This document shows positions 16,017 to 24,927 of a DNA stretch of 39,469 nt, piece after piece. The notes below the pieces were generated by a model that was given only the letters and a program-made list of their open reading frames with translations, was not told the origin of the DNA and made no database searches. Numbering within the stretch: position 1 is the first letter of the stretch; each line of letters opens with the position of its first letter. The position numbers and the translations under genes were made by a program. This DNA is from a virus, in IMG/VR virus record IMGVR_UViG_3300006919_000142, positions 1-39,469 of that record; one strand, written 5' to 3'.

Positions 16017-17443
16017 GATTCGCACAATTTGCAGAGTTGGATACTGAAATTAGTGATATGCCATCCAATAATATACCAGCGCCAAGATCATCTAAAACAG
16101 GTAAGAGAAAACCTATATCTAATAATAAAGCAGCAGCAAAATCTAGGGCTGGTGGCGCAAAAACTAGATCAGAGATAGCATTAGAGTCTGTCATTAAGGG
16201 GCAGGATGATCTAATGAAGTCCCAGCAAAAAGCCACAAAAGTAAAAGAAGCTTCTTCTAAAATGATTACATTAATGGATAAAATTGGTGAACTACCTCCA
16301 GAGGAAGCTCAGTCTGAGTCAACTTATAATAATGTAAAAAATATAGTACCTAACTTAACATTAGAGCAGTATAGATCTTTAGCTGATAAATCTCAAAAAA
16401 GAGCTACTTTAACAAGGCAGTTATCTAGATTACCTGTTGGAACTCAGTTGCCAGAGGCTTCGCTTAAAAAACTAAAATCAGTAGGTATTGATAACCCTAA
16501 TAAATATATGAGCTTATCTGTAACTAAACCAACAAACACTATTGTTGGCGCCTTACAACAAACAGCCATAAATCGAGCTAAGGCAGCTAGAAAGACGGGG
16601 GTGTCAACTTTTGGATCAGGAGCAGGGGAGGGGTTACTATCTAAGCAAGAAGATATAGCTAAATCTGCCACTGAGTCCCTAGCCTTAAAGGATAGGGAAA
16701 AACTAATGAGAATAAAATCTCTTTCTGAAGGTTTAAAGTCAGGTAGTTTAGATGAGAGGCAAAGGTTTACGGCTATACGTGAGATTAAAAACGACCTAAT
16801 TACTCAATCGAAAACTGCTGACACGCTTAATCAATGGTTTAATAATGTGCGTGATTTTTCTAGTCTAGATAAATCTAAATCAACTCTTAGGCTGGATGAT
16901 AATTTCGGTGAATTAACTGGTACAGGCAAGGCAATCGTGACTAAAAAATCTTTCCAGAACATAAATGATATTGGATTGGTGTATTCTCTTATTAAAATGC
17001 TAGACCCTGAGTCTGTTGTCAGAGAGGGTGAGATTAAATTAGCTAATAACTCATTAGGATTATTAGAATCCCTTGGTGTTAAGGTAAATAATATATTTAA
17101 AGGTGAGACATTAAGCCCGCAGCAAAGAGCTGGTATATTAAATGTAGCTAATAAGACATTTATTAGTGGGAGTAGATCTTTAAGGGAGAATGTTAAGACT
17201 GCAGATGCTACCGCTAAGAGGTTTGGGTTAGAATCTGAACTTGCTATACCTGGTAGCGTAAGAAAGATTGTGAAAAACTCTGAGGTAGCTGAGAAAGCTA
17301 TATCTGATTTTGAAGCGAGTCAAAAACCACCAGAAGGTACATTTAAAAGTGTAGAGGAAGCTGAGCGTTCTGGGCTTAGAAAAGGCGCAGTGGTTGAGAT
17401 TGAGGATGCCACAGGTAGAAAAAGAAAGGCGATAATTGAATAA
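16007..17443 (+). CDS. Large helical internal virion protein
   Basis: The 478-residue, basic, mostly helical protein has no recognised enzyme motif. The N-terminal 60 residues are low-complexity and Lys/Arg/Ala-rich (RSSKTGKRKPISNNKAAAKS). The centre is helical. The last 45 residues form a short beta unit (FKSVEEAERSGLRKGAVVEIE) resembling a small SH3-like tail. It lies between two other internal-type proteins with short overlaps (10 bases before, TAATG after). AAGGAG precedes its start. I infer an ejected or core virion protein; the function is not demonstrated. Confidence 0.5.
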   Translation: MSLGFAQFAELDTEISDMPSNNIPAPRSSKTGKRKPISNNKAAAKSRAGGAKTRSEIALESVIKGQDDLMKSQQKATKVKEASSKMITLMDKIGELPPEEAQSESTYNNVKNIVPNLTLEQYRSLADKSQKRATLTRQLSRLPVGTQLPEASLKKLKSVGIDNPNKYMSLSVTKPTNTIVGALQQTAINRAKAARKTGVSTFGSGAGEGLLSKQEDIAKSATESLALKDREKLMRIKSLSEGLKSGSLDERQRFTAIREIKNDLITQSKTADTLNQWFNNVRDFSSLDKSKSTLRLDDNFGELTGTGKAIVTKKSFQNINDIGLVYSLIKMLDPESVVREGEIKLANNSLGLLESLGVKVNNIFKGETLSPQQRAGILNVANKTFISGSRSLRENVKTADATAKRFGLESELAIPGSVRKIVKNSEVAEKAISDFEASQKPPEGTFKSVEEAERSGLRKGAVVEIEDATGRKRKAIIE

Positions 17444-19308
17444 TGCCAGTTAAATTTTTAGATAGTGATAAACTTAATACATCGGATAATCAATTGGTAT
17501 CGAACGCTCCAAAAAGGAGAGTTGTCTTTCTAGATGAGCTAGACCCAAGTGACCCTAATTATGAACCGACACCAGAGCCTGTAGAAGATTTTACGACCAC
17601 TGAGAAGGTTATTTCTGAGAGTGCCCCTATATTAGGAGGGTTATTAGGTTCCGTTTCTGGGGCTGCACAAGGCGCTGCCATAGGTAGCGCAGTTCCTGTG
17701 TTAGGAACCGCCGTAGGTGGGGTTGCTGGTGCTATTATAGGGGGCGCTATAGGTAGTGGTGGAGGACGAGCCTTAGGAGATGTAATGGAGGCTCATTTCG
17801 GTGGTAAAGATCGCCCTGGCTCTGAGATTATGAAGAGATCAGCACGTGAAGCAGGTATGAGCGCACTTATCGACGTCCCCCTTCTTGGACTAGGGGCTGC
17901 TGCTAAAGCTGTACGTCCAGCGGTGCGTGGCTTATCAAAAAATGTAAGGGCTTCGCGTCTATTAAAGCAATCTAATCAGAGGGTTATTAACAATAAAGCT
18001 AAGGTTCAACTTAAACTTGATATGATTAATAAGGAAGTCTCTGATGCAAATAAAGCTATAAAAAAAGATCATGCAATTAAAAAAGCAATGTCAGAAGGCA
18101 GAGCAGATAAGGCTCTTGGTAAAATTGGTATAATTCTAGATAAAGAGGTTACTAAAGTTTCTAAAGAGATAGCAGGAGCTTCAAACCAGGCTCTAAAAGA
18201 GCTTGGTAAGGAGTATGATCTTATAGGGGAGCAGTTCGGTCGTAATACCATAGAGTTAAAGGATACTATTGTCGGTTTGAATAAGTTAAGTAAATCGAAT
18301 GACCCCGTCATATTTCAGTCTATGAGTAAAGTTAAAGGTCTAATTAAAACATTAAATGCAAAGAAGAATGGGCACACGGTTAATGACGCGATAGCTTTAA
18401 GACGACAAATTACTGCTCAGGAACGTAAGTTATATAATTCTGGTGGTGAGGTTAGTGGTGCTTTAGCTGAAACTTTATCTGAAATAAGAAGTGTTCTTGA
18501 TAGCAAGTTATCCGATTCAACTTTTGGATTATCTGGTAAATTAGCTGAACGCTACAAGGAAACTATAAATTTAGCTAAATCAAATAAGTTATTTAGGGGT
18601 GATTTATTGAAAGCTGGTAATCTTGGTATGCGTAACGCTGAAGATATAGTGCAAGCTGATATAAAGGGTATGCTAAGAGAGTCAGAGCGAGTAGGTGATA
18701 GCTTTCTAAAAGTTGGCCATAAGCAAGCTCTAGAGATAGCACAGTCAGGTGAAAGCATTTTTGATATAAGTAATAAGAGTGTATTAAAGATAGCTAATCA
18801 ATCAAAAATACTAAGGGCTTCTAAGGTACCTGATATGATTAAATTAGCGGATTCAATTGATGAGTCCATGATAAATATAGCCAGGGGTCAGATAAGTAAG
18901 TCAAATATTAAAAAATCACTAAAGTCAATTGGACAACCTGAGATGGTATCTAATGATCTAGCGGATGTTTTAGAGAGCCGTCTTCTTAAATTAAAAAATC
19001 TTGATGTAAAACAAAAGGATAAATTATTAAAAATGGGGGCAGATAGGGATGTTGCAAATAGCTTACTTGGCACATACATAGCAGGTGATACTGCTGCTAG
19101 GGTTCTGCCTGGTGCGGTTGGAAAATCTATACAAGGTGCAGTTAATCTTTTAGCAATAAAGAAGTGGGCCCCGATTACCGCTGATGTGTTAGACCCAATA
19201 TTAGAAAAGTATTCTAAATCCCTATTAAGTGTCCCTTCTTTTAAAAATGAAGCACTAAGACAGATGATGCAGACGGTAGTTAGTGATGTATCTAAAACTG
19301 AAAATTAA
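17443..19308 (+). CDS. Ejection-type protein with glycine-zipper membrane segment
   Basis: The 621-residue protein has an acidic Pro-rich N-terminus, then at residues 62-108 a long Gly/Ala/Ile glycine-zipper stretch (GGVAGAIIGGAIGSGGG). This could insert into or cross the host envelope. The rest is helical and lysine-rich. This is the pattern of podovirus proteins that leave the capsid first and form a channel for DNA entry. It is the last gene of the rightward block, and its stop overlaps the convergent small gene by four bases. The channel role is inference from composition and position. Confidence 0.55.
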   Translation: MPVKFLDSDKLNTSDNQLVSNAPKRRVVFLDELDPSDPNYEPTPEPVEDFTTTEKVISESAPILGGLLGSVSGAAQGAAIGSAVPVLGTAVGGVAGAIIGGAIGSGGGRALGDVMEAHFGGKDRPGSEIMKRSAREAGMSALIDVPLLGLGAAAKAVRPAVRGLSKNVRASRLLKQSNQRVINNKAKVQLKLDMINKEVSDANKAIKKDHAIKKAMSEGRADKALGKIGIILDKEVTKVSKEIAGASNQALKELGKEYDLIGEQFGRNTIELKDTIVGLNKLSKSNDPVIFQSMSKVKGLIKTLNAKKNGHTVNDAIALRRQITAQERKLYNSGGEVSGALAETLSEIRSVLDSKLSDSTFGLSGKLAERYKETINLAKSNKLFRGDLLKAGNLGMRNAEDIVQADIKGMLRESERVGDSFLKVGHKQALEIAQSGESIFDISNKSVLKIANQSKILRASKVPDMIKLADSIDESMINIARGQISKSNIKKSLKSIGQPEMVSNDLADVLESRLLKLKNLDVKQKDKLLKMGADRDVANSLLGTYIAGDTAARVLPGAVGKSIQGAVNLLAIKKWAPITADVLDPILEKYSKSLLSVPSFKNEALRQMMQTVVSDVSKTEN

Positions 19309-19481
19309 TTTTTCTTATGGTCAATAAACGACTCAGCCATATTTGTAGATGCTATTATAAATAAGCATAAAAACATAGCTAACGATAATTTACCTAAGAA
19401 AAAAAGAACTACCGCACTGTACCCTGAGATCTCAATATACAGTGCGGTTAATATAATCCCTAAAGCTATTAATATTTTCAT
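19305..19481 (-). CDS. Two-helix small membrane protein, last gene of the leftward block
   Basis: This 58-residue frame has ATG at 19481 overlapping the upstream stop (ATGA) and a stop at 19305-19307. Residues 1-18 (KILIALGIILTALYIEI) and 23-46 (AVVLFFLGKLSLAMFLCLFIIAS) are hydrophobic with a short loop between, followed by a charged end (SFIDHKKN). It could be a holin-like or superinfection-type protein. A strong hairpin with a T-run lies inside it, so its transcription may be limiting. No family is recognised. Confidence 0.5.
   Translation of the reverse strand: MKILIALGIILTALYIEISGYSAVVLFFLGKLSLAMFLCLFIIASTNMAESFIDHKKN
19411..19448 (-). terminator. Strong hairpin with T-run on the leftward strand, within a coding frame
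   Basis: ACCGCACTGTA (19411-19421) and TACAGTGCGGT (19438-19448) are perfect 11-base complements. The 16-base loop contains the palindrome TGAGATCTCA. Read leftward, the stem is followed by AGTTCTTTTTTT, a terminator-like tract; read rightward there is no T-run. It probably ends most leftward transcripts near the convergence point. Confidence 0.6.
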
Positions 19482-19762
19482 TTAGAAATTTCTGTGATTA
19501 ATTGGTGCTTAAGAATATTCGTCATTCCTTTGTGAGTTTTAATTAGATCTAATATTTTATTTTTATCTGTATCATCTACTTTAATTACGCCTTCTGTCAT
19601 TAGACTTACTGCCCATGCTATATACTTACCTGGTTCCTCTGTGTTTGCTCCAGCAAAGAAATTGCCAAGTGTTTTTGCGAGAGTTAATGTATTCCCATTC
19701 TCGTCCTTAAGTTCTTTTTGGTTTAGATCCACAATAGATTTATCTAGGTTTATTTTTTTCAT
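19478..19762 (-). CDS. Hypothetical 94-residue protein
   Basis: This small, acidic, helical protein is MKKINLDKSIVDLN at the start and KGMTNILKHQLITEISK at the end. A turn-rich DENGNTLTLAKTLGNF segment near residue 20 and TEGVIKVDDTDKNKILDLI near 57 resemble small phage proteins of unknown role. GAGGAG lies 9 bases before the ATG, and the start overlaps the preceding stop (ATGA). Function unknown. Confidence 0.6.
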   Translation of the reverse strand: MKKINLDKSIVDLNQKELKDENGNTLTLAKTLGNFFAGANTEEPGKYIAWAVSLMTEGVIKVDDTDKNKILDLIKTHKGMTNILKHQLITEISK

Positions 19763-19917
19763 TTTTTTAGCTCCTCATTATCTTTAGTTATTAAATACCA
19801 TATATACGCAGACATCGACATATTTCTTTTATTAGCACACTCCTTCATATATTTCTTTTGATCTGAATTTACTCTCATATAGAAGTGCTCTGACTTCTTA
19901 TTGTTTATAATAACCAT
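19759..19917 (-). CDS. Ribbon-helix-helix-like small protein
   Basis: The frame encodes 52 residues, with ATG at 19917 preceded by AAGGA and a stop overlapping the next gene. HFYMRVNSDQKKYMKECANKR has the strand-then-helix pattern of ribbon-helix-helix DNA-binding proteins, and MSMSAYIWYLI gives the second helix (compare the usual MSxSEYIR.LI). It starts 13 bases inside the sugar dehydratase gene. It is probably a transcription regulator, though the target is unknown. It is one of three such proteins in the leftward block. Confidence 0.6.
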   Translation of the reverse strand: MVIINNKKSEHFYMRVNSDQKKYMKECANKRNMSMSAYIWYLITKDNEELKK

Positions 19918-20918
19918 CTATCATTCCTTAATGACCAGTATACGGTATTACAAAGATTATCCATGACGTTTCCTGGCTCCCACCCTATAGACTTCATTCT
20001 AGAACCATCTAATGCATACCTCAAGTCGTGCCCTGGTCTTGATGAGTGGAAGTCCACCATCTCATATATTAATTCTTTACCAACGTTTAAAGCTATTGTC
20101 TTTGCAAGCTCAAGATTATCTATTTCCTTTGACCCCACAATATTGAATTTCTGACATTTTACACCGCTATCGTGTATGGGCATGTTAACTGTATCGTAAT
20201 TTATAAGATGCAAAAGTGCAGATGCGACATCTTTTGCATGTATATAATGCCTAGAACCAGCCTTTTTCATTGACTCATCCGAGTGTATTGTTACTTTCTG
20301 ACCATCCCTAACCTTCTTAATGCACATTGGTATGAATTTTTCTGGATGCTGACGCTCTCCAAATACATTCATAGTATGTGTAATTATAGCTGGTAGTCCG
20401 TATGTGTTGTGATAGGCTACTACAAGCTCCTCAGCAGCAGCTTTTGATGCGCTATAAGGGTTTGTCGAGTTATATCTATCATACTCTTTATACGATAAAC
20501 CCTGTGGTGCTGGACCAAATATTTCGTCCGTAGAAAAATATATAAACTTCTTTAATGATTTAAGTTTTCTTGCATAATCCATGATATTTACTGTACCTAC
20601 TGTATTATCAAGAACAAAATCCATAGGGTAATCAATTGATCTATCTACATGAGACCCTGCTGCAAGGTGCGCGATATAGTCAACATCTCCAATCATTTTT
20701 GATATCATAGGGTTTACTGCCGACTTTAAGTCATGATGTACGATTGATAATCGTTTTGAGTTTTTTACAGAATCCATATTTAGATCTGAAATTCTATTTA
20801 GATTTCCACTATAGTCTAGTCTATCAAGACATACTATATCCCAATCAGTATTCAGGTAAATGTATTCTAGTAAATGATGCCCTATGAATCCGGCTGCACC
20901 AGTTATTAATATCCTCAT
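19905..20918 (-). CDS. NAD-dependent sugar 4,6-dehydratase, RmlB type (extended SDR)
   Basis: The 337-residue extended short-chain dehydrogenase has GAAGFIG at residues 7-13 (NAD binding), HLAAGSHVDRS at 84-94, FSTDEIFG at 128-135 and YSASK at 155-159 (catalytic Tyr/Lys). The Thr-Asp-Glu within STDE is the signature of the dTDP-glucose 4,6-dehydratase class, while the inverting UDP-GlcNAc dehydratases usually have STDK. It would oxidise and dehydrate a nucleotide hexose to the 4-keto-6-deoxy sugar. Length equals the family norm, so it looks intact. Its start overlaps the preceding stop (ATGA). It lies about 5 kb from the NeuB cluster. Confidence 0.85.
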   Translation of the reverse strand: MRILITGAAGFIGHHLLEYIYLNTDWDIVCLDRLDYSGNLNRISDLNMDSVKNSKRLSIVHHDLKSAVNPMISKMIGDVDYIAHLAAGSHVDRSIDYPMDFVLDNTVGTVNIMDYARKLKSLKKFIYFSTDEIFGPAPQGLSYKEYDRYNSTNPYSASKAAAEELVVAYHNTYGLPAIITHTMNVFGERQHPEKFIPMCIKKVRDGQKVTIHSDESMKKAGSRHYIHAKDVASALLHLINYDTVNMPIHDSGVKCQKFNIVGSKEIDNLELAKTIALNVGKELIYEMVDFHSSRPGHDLRYALDGSRMKSIGWEPGNVMDNLCNTVYWSLRNDRWLL

Positions 20919-21193
20919 TCCAAACCCTCTATCATAGCAGCAGTTCTAGCATACCCTGCCATATCTACTAAATTGTCTCTTTTATGAGCAGCCTTCTCTC
21001 TTGCTACTTTAAATAAAACCATCATTAAAGACACATCCTTCTTAGACACATCTACACCTAGATATCCTGACCATAGATCAGCTATATCCTGGAAGTTGTG
21101 CTTAGGATCCCCGTACTGAGTCATTCTATTATTGGATGTTATGTCTAAAGCTTCCATTAATATAGACGCATCCTTCTCGTTTTTTATCTGCAT
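20915..21193 (-). CDS. DUF6378 family protein
   Basis: I choose ATG 21193 (92 residues), which has GAGGAGA at ideal spacing; the open frame extends 26 codons further but through a GC-rich hairpin and without a ribosome site. The core, RMTQYGDPKHNFQDIADLWSG, and DVSLMMVLFKVAREKAAHKRDNLVDMAGYA match the DUF6378 pattern seen in many phages. The all-helical form recalls MazG-like nucleotide pyrophosphohydrolases, but the function is not established. The stop overlaps the dehydratase start. Confidence 0.75.
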   Translation of the reverse strand: MQIKNEKDASILMEALDITSNNRMTQYGDPKHNFQDIADLWSGYLGVDVSKKDVSLMMVLFKVAREKAAHKRDNLVDMAGYARTAAMIEGLE

Positions 21194-21218
21194 TTTTTGT
21201 CTCCTCAAATAAATACCA

Positions 21219-21233
21219 CCCTGGTGCCCAGGG
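21219..21233. other. GC-rich hairpin in the short gap between DUF6378 and nuclease genes
   Basis: CCCTGG-TGC-CCAGGG is a perfect 6-base stem in a GC-rich stretch, 21216-21250, that stands out in AT-rich DNA. CCACCCTGG and its near-complement CCAGGATGG (21245-21253) flank it. There is no T-run on either strand. It could slow RNase decay or attenuate the genes below; function is unknown. Confidence 0.4.
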
Positions 21234-21267
21234 AGGGGGGTGACCCAGGATGGTAATATACAATGTA

Positions 21268-21573
21268 TCATACAGTGTTATCTATTTCAATTATTTTATC
21301 TATTACTTCCTGGACACTCTTCGCAACAAAAGCAATCCCACCACAGTTATTGACGCTATCGATAAACCAATCTTGTAGCTTCGTCGTCCCTTTCTTGTTA
21401 CTTGGAGTCTTAACCTCGATAGCAACGAATTTCCCTTTATAAACACCGATGAGGTCTGAGATACCAGCCATTTGCATTGGCCCCCCATGTATCTTAAAAA
21501 AGAATGACTGGTCATAACTGTTTAGCTCCTTTTTTATTTTTAGTACGAGTGCGCTTTCTTGCTTCATTGCCAT
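21268..21573 (-). CDS. VRR-NUC nuclease (PD-(D/E)XK fold)
   Basis: The 101-residue minimal VRR-NUC domain has GISDLIG (Asp40), FVAIEVKT (Glu53, Lys55) and KLQDWFIDSVNNCGGIAFV (Gln67), matching the D...ExK...Q catalytic set. Stand-alone phage VRR-NUC proteins act as structure-specific, Holliday-junction-type nucleases in recombination or packaging. GGAG precedes ATG 21573. It overlaps the upstream gene by 62 bases, an unusually long overlap, but both frames look intact. Confidence 0.85.
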   Translation of the reverse strand: MAMKQESALVLKIKKELNSYDQSFFFKIHGGPMQMAGISDLIGVYKGKFVAIEVKTPSNKKGTTKLQDWFIDSVNNCGGIAFVAKSVQEVIDKIIEIDNTV

Positions 21574-21988
21574 TTAAAATATCTCCTTCGAATTGTACTT
21601 TAATTTCATGTATCTTTCTTAAATCTTTACAACTGTAATTTTTTAACTCCTCTGTTTCTGATGGGGTGTATTTTATAATCTCTCCATTCTTAATATTTCT
21701 AAATATCCAAGTTCTTTGATCTTCACTTATATACATTTTATGATCATCTAAAAAACTTAGACCACCCATCGGTATTACTCTTTCAGGGATATTTTTAAGA
21801 CCCCCCCAGGCGTAAGATTCAGACTCTTCCCTCCATCCAATATTTTTATAATGCTCCTTTGCTAAACTAACACAGTCATTATGTACTTTTATAAATTTAT
21901 TATAGTTAGCCTCTGTATTGATAGTCATTACATATTCACGAACCTTACATAACGCCTTATATTGTGGCGTTGTAAAAAACATACTCAT
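21512..21988 (-). CDS. Hypothetical protein next to primase-helicase
   Basis: The 158-residue soluble protein has a Lys/Arg-rich C-terminal tail (NEARKRTRTKNKKGAKQL) that may bind nucleic acid. That tail is also the overlap with the nuclease gene, so its composition is constrained by two frames. Middle segments SYAWGGLKNIPERVIPMGG and TWIFRNIKNGEII look beta-rich. The start overlaps the primase-helicase stop by one base (TAATG). Function unknown; a replication accessory role would fit. Confidence 0.6.
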   Translation of the reverse strand: MSMFFTTPQYKALCKVREYVMTINTEANYNKFIKVHNDCVSLAKEHYKNIGWREESESYAWGGLKNIPERVIPMGGLSFLDDHKMYISEDQRTWIFRNIKNGEIIKYTPSETEELKNYSCKDLRKIHEIKVQFEGDILNGNEARKRTRTKNKKGAKQL

Positions 21989-24927
21989 TAATCTAGCCCC
22001 TCTTCATTAAAGTCATACTCTACTTCTGTTTTTATATTATTCATCTTATTTATATCCTCTAGAACCTCTTCGTCAAAATTGTTTTTATATGTCATTATTG
22101 CCTTTAGCATTCTGCATCTATCTAATATTATCGCAGACCCTTTTGAGCCCCCTGTATTATGGTTTTTTAGATCCGAGTCTTTATCTATTATATGAAACTT
22201 CCTCAATAATTGCTTAAGCTTCTGGTATGTCATATAACTAAAATCATCTTCATTCTCTTTACTCTTTAAGACGTCTTTAATGAAGTGATCGCTTATTCCT
22301 CTACGTATATATACATCGCCATCATATAGGAAGCTCATATCTTTTATTTTTCCATCCTGAACTCTTTTAATCCAAAGATATAACCTCTCTACTATCTCTA
22401 ATGATTTAGTATCCCCGCCAAACGCCTCTCTTGTATCTACTCCATCCCTTGCCTTTTCAAGCATAATATTAAAAACACTCTCATTTACATGTGACTTATC
22501 ATCTATTAGCTTTGCTACACATAGGTATGGGGTCCACAACTCTTTCTGCCTAAATGTAACCTTACTCTTTTTTAACTCTTCGCGCTTATTAGATAATGAT
22601 GTTCTGTAGATATCGTCAACATCCTTCGCGTACTGCATCCCAAAGCAATAGATCATATCTCTAAGCTCCTGAGATTCATCTTTCACGTTAGCCTCTATAA
22701 GCTCCTCTATCTCAACGCCCTCCATGGCTCTAATCATCTCTAATAAAATCATCCTATCTTCAAGTATGGAGTCGGCGCCTTTTGTTCCAGCAAATATTTT
22801 CATACAGTAGTTATGAAACGTAACAACCGAGTTCGATTGTCCCTCACACCTTGTTGCCGAACCGCTCTTTTTGTACCCAGCCTTCAAAAGTTCTAATTTT
22901 TCTGACTGCCCTACCTCTCTTTGCTTTTGAGTTGGGTTAAGATTTTCAGCTTCATCTATAAGAAGCATGCAGCGGAACGCCTCAACACTCCTAAAAAGGG
23001 CTGCATCAGATATTGATGACGCAAGTTGCGAGTTAAAACCTAAGAGATGAAATATCTCTAAAAGTGTCGTTTTGCCAGACCTTTTTTCAGCTAGAAGGTG
23101 GACATAGCCGACTGCATTGAAAACCATAAATAACGATGTCACCATTAATAATACTGCACAGAATGAAGCATCGTAATTTTTTTTAAAATAAACAAATCTA
23201 TTTATAAATTTAAGAAGTTTCTCGTATAAATCTCTTGGATCTACCATGGCCTTGCCATTTACGTACTTATTTACCGAGTATGGGCCATCCTTAAAAGACC
23301 AGTACTCACACCTATACTCAGGGCCTAATTTCCTCTGTAGCGCGAAGTTTTCTTTAATAATCTGGTAATCTTTTACTACCGAGATATCTCCATTCGAGCA
23401 AACCATTAAAACTTCATTAACAACCTTCATTATTCCATTTTTATCAGTAACGGTCTTAGGTCTTGTTATTGTGTAATAAAGAAACCCCTCCTTATAATCT
23501 TGCCCTGAGCTTATTAGCTTTATATCATTTTCATGATCTTTAAATATAGACGACTTATCATCCTCTGTATCCTTATCTTTGAACACCTCAGTTTGACTTG
23601 AAAAGACCAAGTCTTGTATAGACCTAAGTATATTTTTAAATGATGATAACTTGAATCGTTGCTTTATCTTATCTAAAACGTAAACCTCAGCAATATGTTT
23701 CGGCATACTTGAAAGGAGGTTGCATATCGGTTCTAGTTTTAAAACGAGATCTTTCTTGTCAGTATCAGGTGGTATTTTATTAATTAAGTGATCTATATAA
23801 GATTCTGATTCTAACTTTAATTCATGGAAAGCCTCGACACCTTTATCTTTTATAAATTCATTTAAATCTATTTTAGATACTCCAGGGCCCCTAGGCAATA
23901 GTATAACAAAAGGGTTAATGCCAGCATGTAACAACATTTCACAAATTCTATCAGTACCCTTCTGGCCAGCCTGATTTTCATCGTTATCATTAGCGATATA
24001 AACCCGTTTAAAATTCTTACAAAATTCAACGACTCTTCCATACTCATCTCTTTTGAATGATGTCGTGACCGCAGATACGGAATTGATCCCATGCATCTTT
24101 GCTGATAAATAATCTGTAACCCCTTCCGTTATGACAACTTCATCATTGTCTTTGCTGCACTTAATTATCTGGTTTTTTATTGATTTTGATACCCATGGTC
24201 TTTTCTCAGAGTTTAAGTATTGCTTAAAATACTTTGGGGACTCTACTCCATTGCCCCAATTATTTGTTTTTGATGTCTTTCTACCTATGGTGTACTTTAC
24301 CACACCGTAGTCATTATATGGGATGACTAATCTCCCTTGGTATATATGGAATACTCCCGTCTTTGATTTTTCTGATTTATTAAATAACCCTGATGACAAA
24401 AGCTCCTCTTGAGTCCAGTATTCCCGCATATTCACCGAAGGACATACCGCACCATACCCCCATCTTTCAGTCTCTAAAAATTCTTTATTGAATCCATATT
24501 TTTTACATATAGACTCAGCCATATTTGTTTTTTTTAACTGTGACTGATATTCGGATACCGCATATTCGATTATATCAAATACAGGCGAGTAAACACCTCC
24601 CTCATATGATGAGTCCTGTTGATTTATCTCATATTTATTTGCAAGGTATTTTATAGCCCCTTTAAATGACTCTGATGCTTTTTTACCTCTTGAGCATGAC
24701 CCAAATTTTATTAGCTCTATTAGATGTATATAATTACCGGATACACCGCAGTTAAAGCAATTAAATGTCGGCTCTATTGTGTTTACCTGAAAGCTAGTCC
24801 CAGACTTGCTACTATGCCCCACAGGGCATTTCCCTATATAGTTATGCCCATTTTCTTTCATCTCTGGGAGATAGCTTAATACCTCACTTATAGTGAGTCT
24901 TTTATTTATCTCATCTATTATATTCAT
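21988..24927 (-). CDS. Bifunctional primase-helicase (CHC2 zinc, TOPRIM, P-loop ATPase)
   Basis: The 979-residue protein has a zinc-binding primase domain near residues 34-60 (CPVGH...CFNC: C34, H38, C57, C60). A TOPRIM domain carries VVITEGVTDYLSA (Glu268, Asp272) and IANDNDENQAG (Asp314, Asp316). A long linker leads to an ATPase with Walker A AEKRSGKTT (613-621) and Walker B MLLIDEAE (654-661). This is the DnaG-like primase plus superfamily-3/D5- or DUF927-like helicase arrangement. It would open and prime the phage DNA. No polymerase is visible in the window, so host polymerase is implied. It is coupled to the sugar-activation gene upstream by TAATG. Confidence 0.9.
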   Translation of the reverse strand: MNIIDEINKRLTISEVLSYLPEMKENGHNYIGKCPVGHSSKSGTSFQVNTIEPTFNCFNCGVSGNYIHLIELIKFGSCSRGKKASESFKGAIKYLANKYEINQQDSSYEGGVYSPVFDIIEYAVSEYQSQLKKTNMAESICKKYGFNKEFLETERWGYGAVCPSVNMREYWTQEELLSSGLFNKSEKSKTGVFHIYQGRLVIPYNDYGVVKYTIGRKTSKTNNWGNGVESPKYFKQYLNSEKRPWVSKSIKNQIIKCSKDNDEVVITEGVTDYLSAKMHGINSVSAVTTSFKRDEYGRVVEFCKNFKRVYIANDNDENQAGQKGTDRICEMLLHAGINPFVILLPRGPGVSKIDLNEFIKDKGVEAFHELKLESESYIDHLINKIPPDTDKKDLVLKLEPICNLLSSMPKHIAEVYVLDKIKQRFKLSSFKNILRSIQDLVFSSQTEVFKDKDTEDDKSSIFKDHENDIKLISSGQDYKEGFLYYTITRPKTVTDKNGIMKVVNEVLMVCSNGDISVVKDYQIIKENFALQRKLGPEYRCEYWSFKDGPYSVNKYVNGKAMVDPRDLYEKLLKFINRFVYFKKNYDASFCAVLLMVTSLFMVFNAVGYVHLLAEKRSGKTTLLEIFHLLGFNSQLASSISDAALFRSVEAFRCMLLIDEAENLNPTQKQREVGQSEKLELLKAGYKKSGSATRCEGQSNSVVTFHNYCMKIFAGTKGADSILEDRMILLEMIRAMEGVEIEELIEANVKDESQELRDMIYCFGMQYAKDVDDIYRTSLSNKREELKKSKVTFRQKELWTPYLCVAKLIDDKSHVNESVFNIMLEKARDGVDTREAFGGDTKSLEIVERLYLWIKRVQDGKIKDMSFLYDGDVYIRRGISDHFIKDVLKSKENEDDFSYMTYQKLKQLLRKFHIIDKDSDLKNHNTGGSKGSAIILDRCRMLKAIMTYKNNFDEEVLEDINKMNNIKTEVEYDFNEEGLD

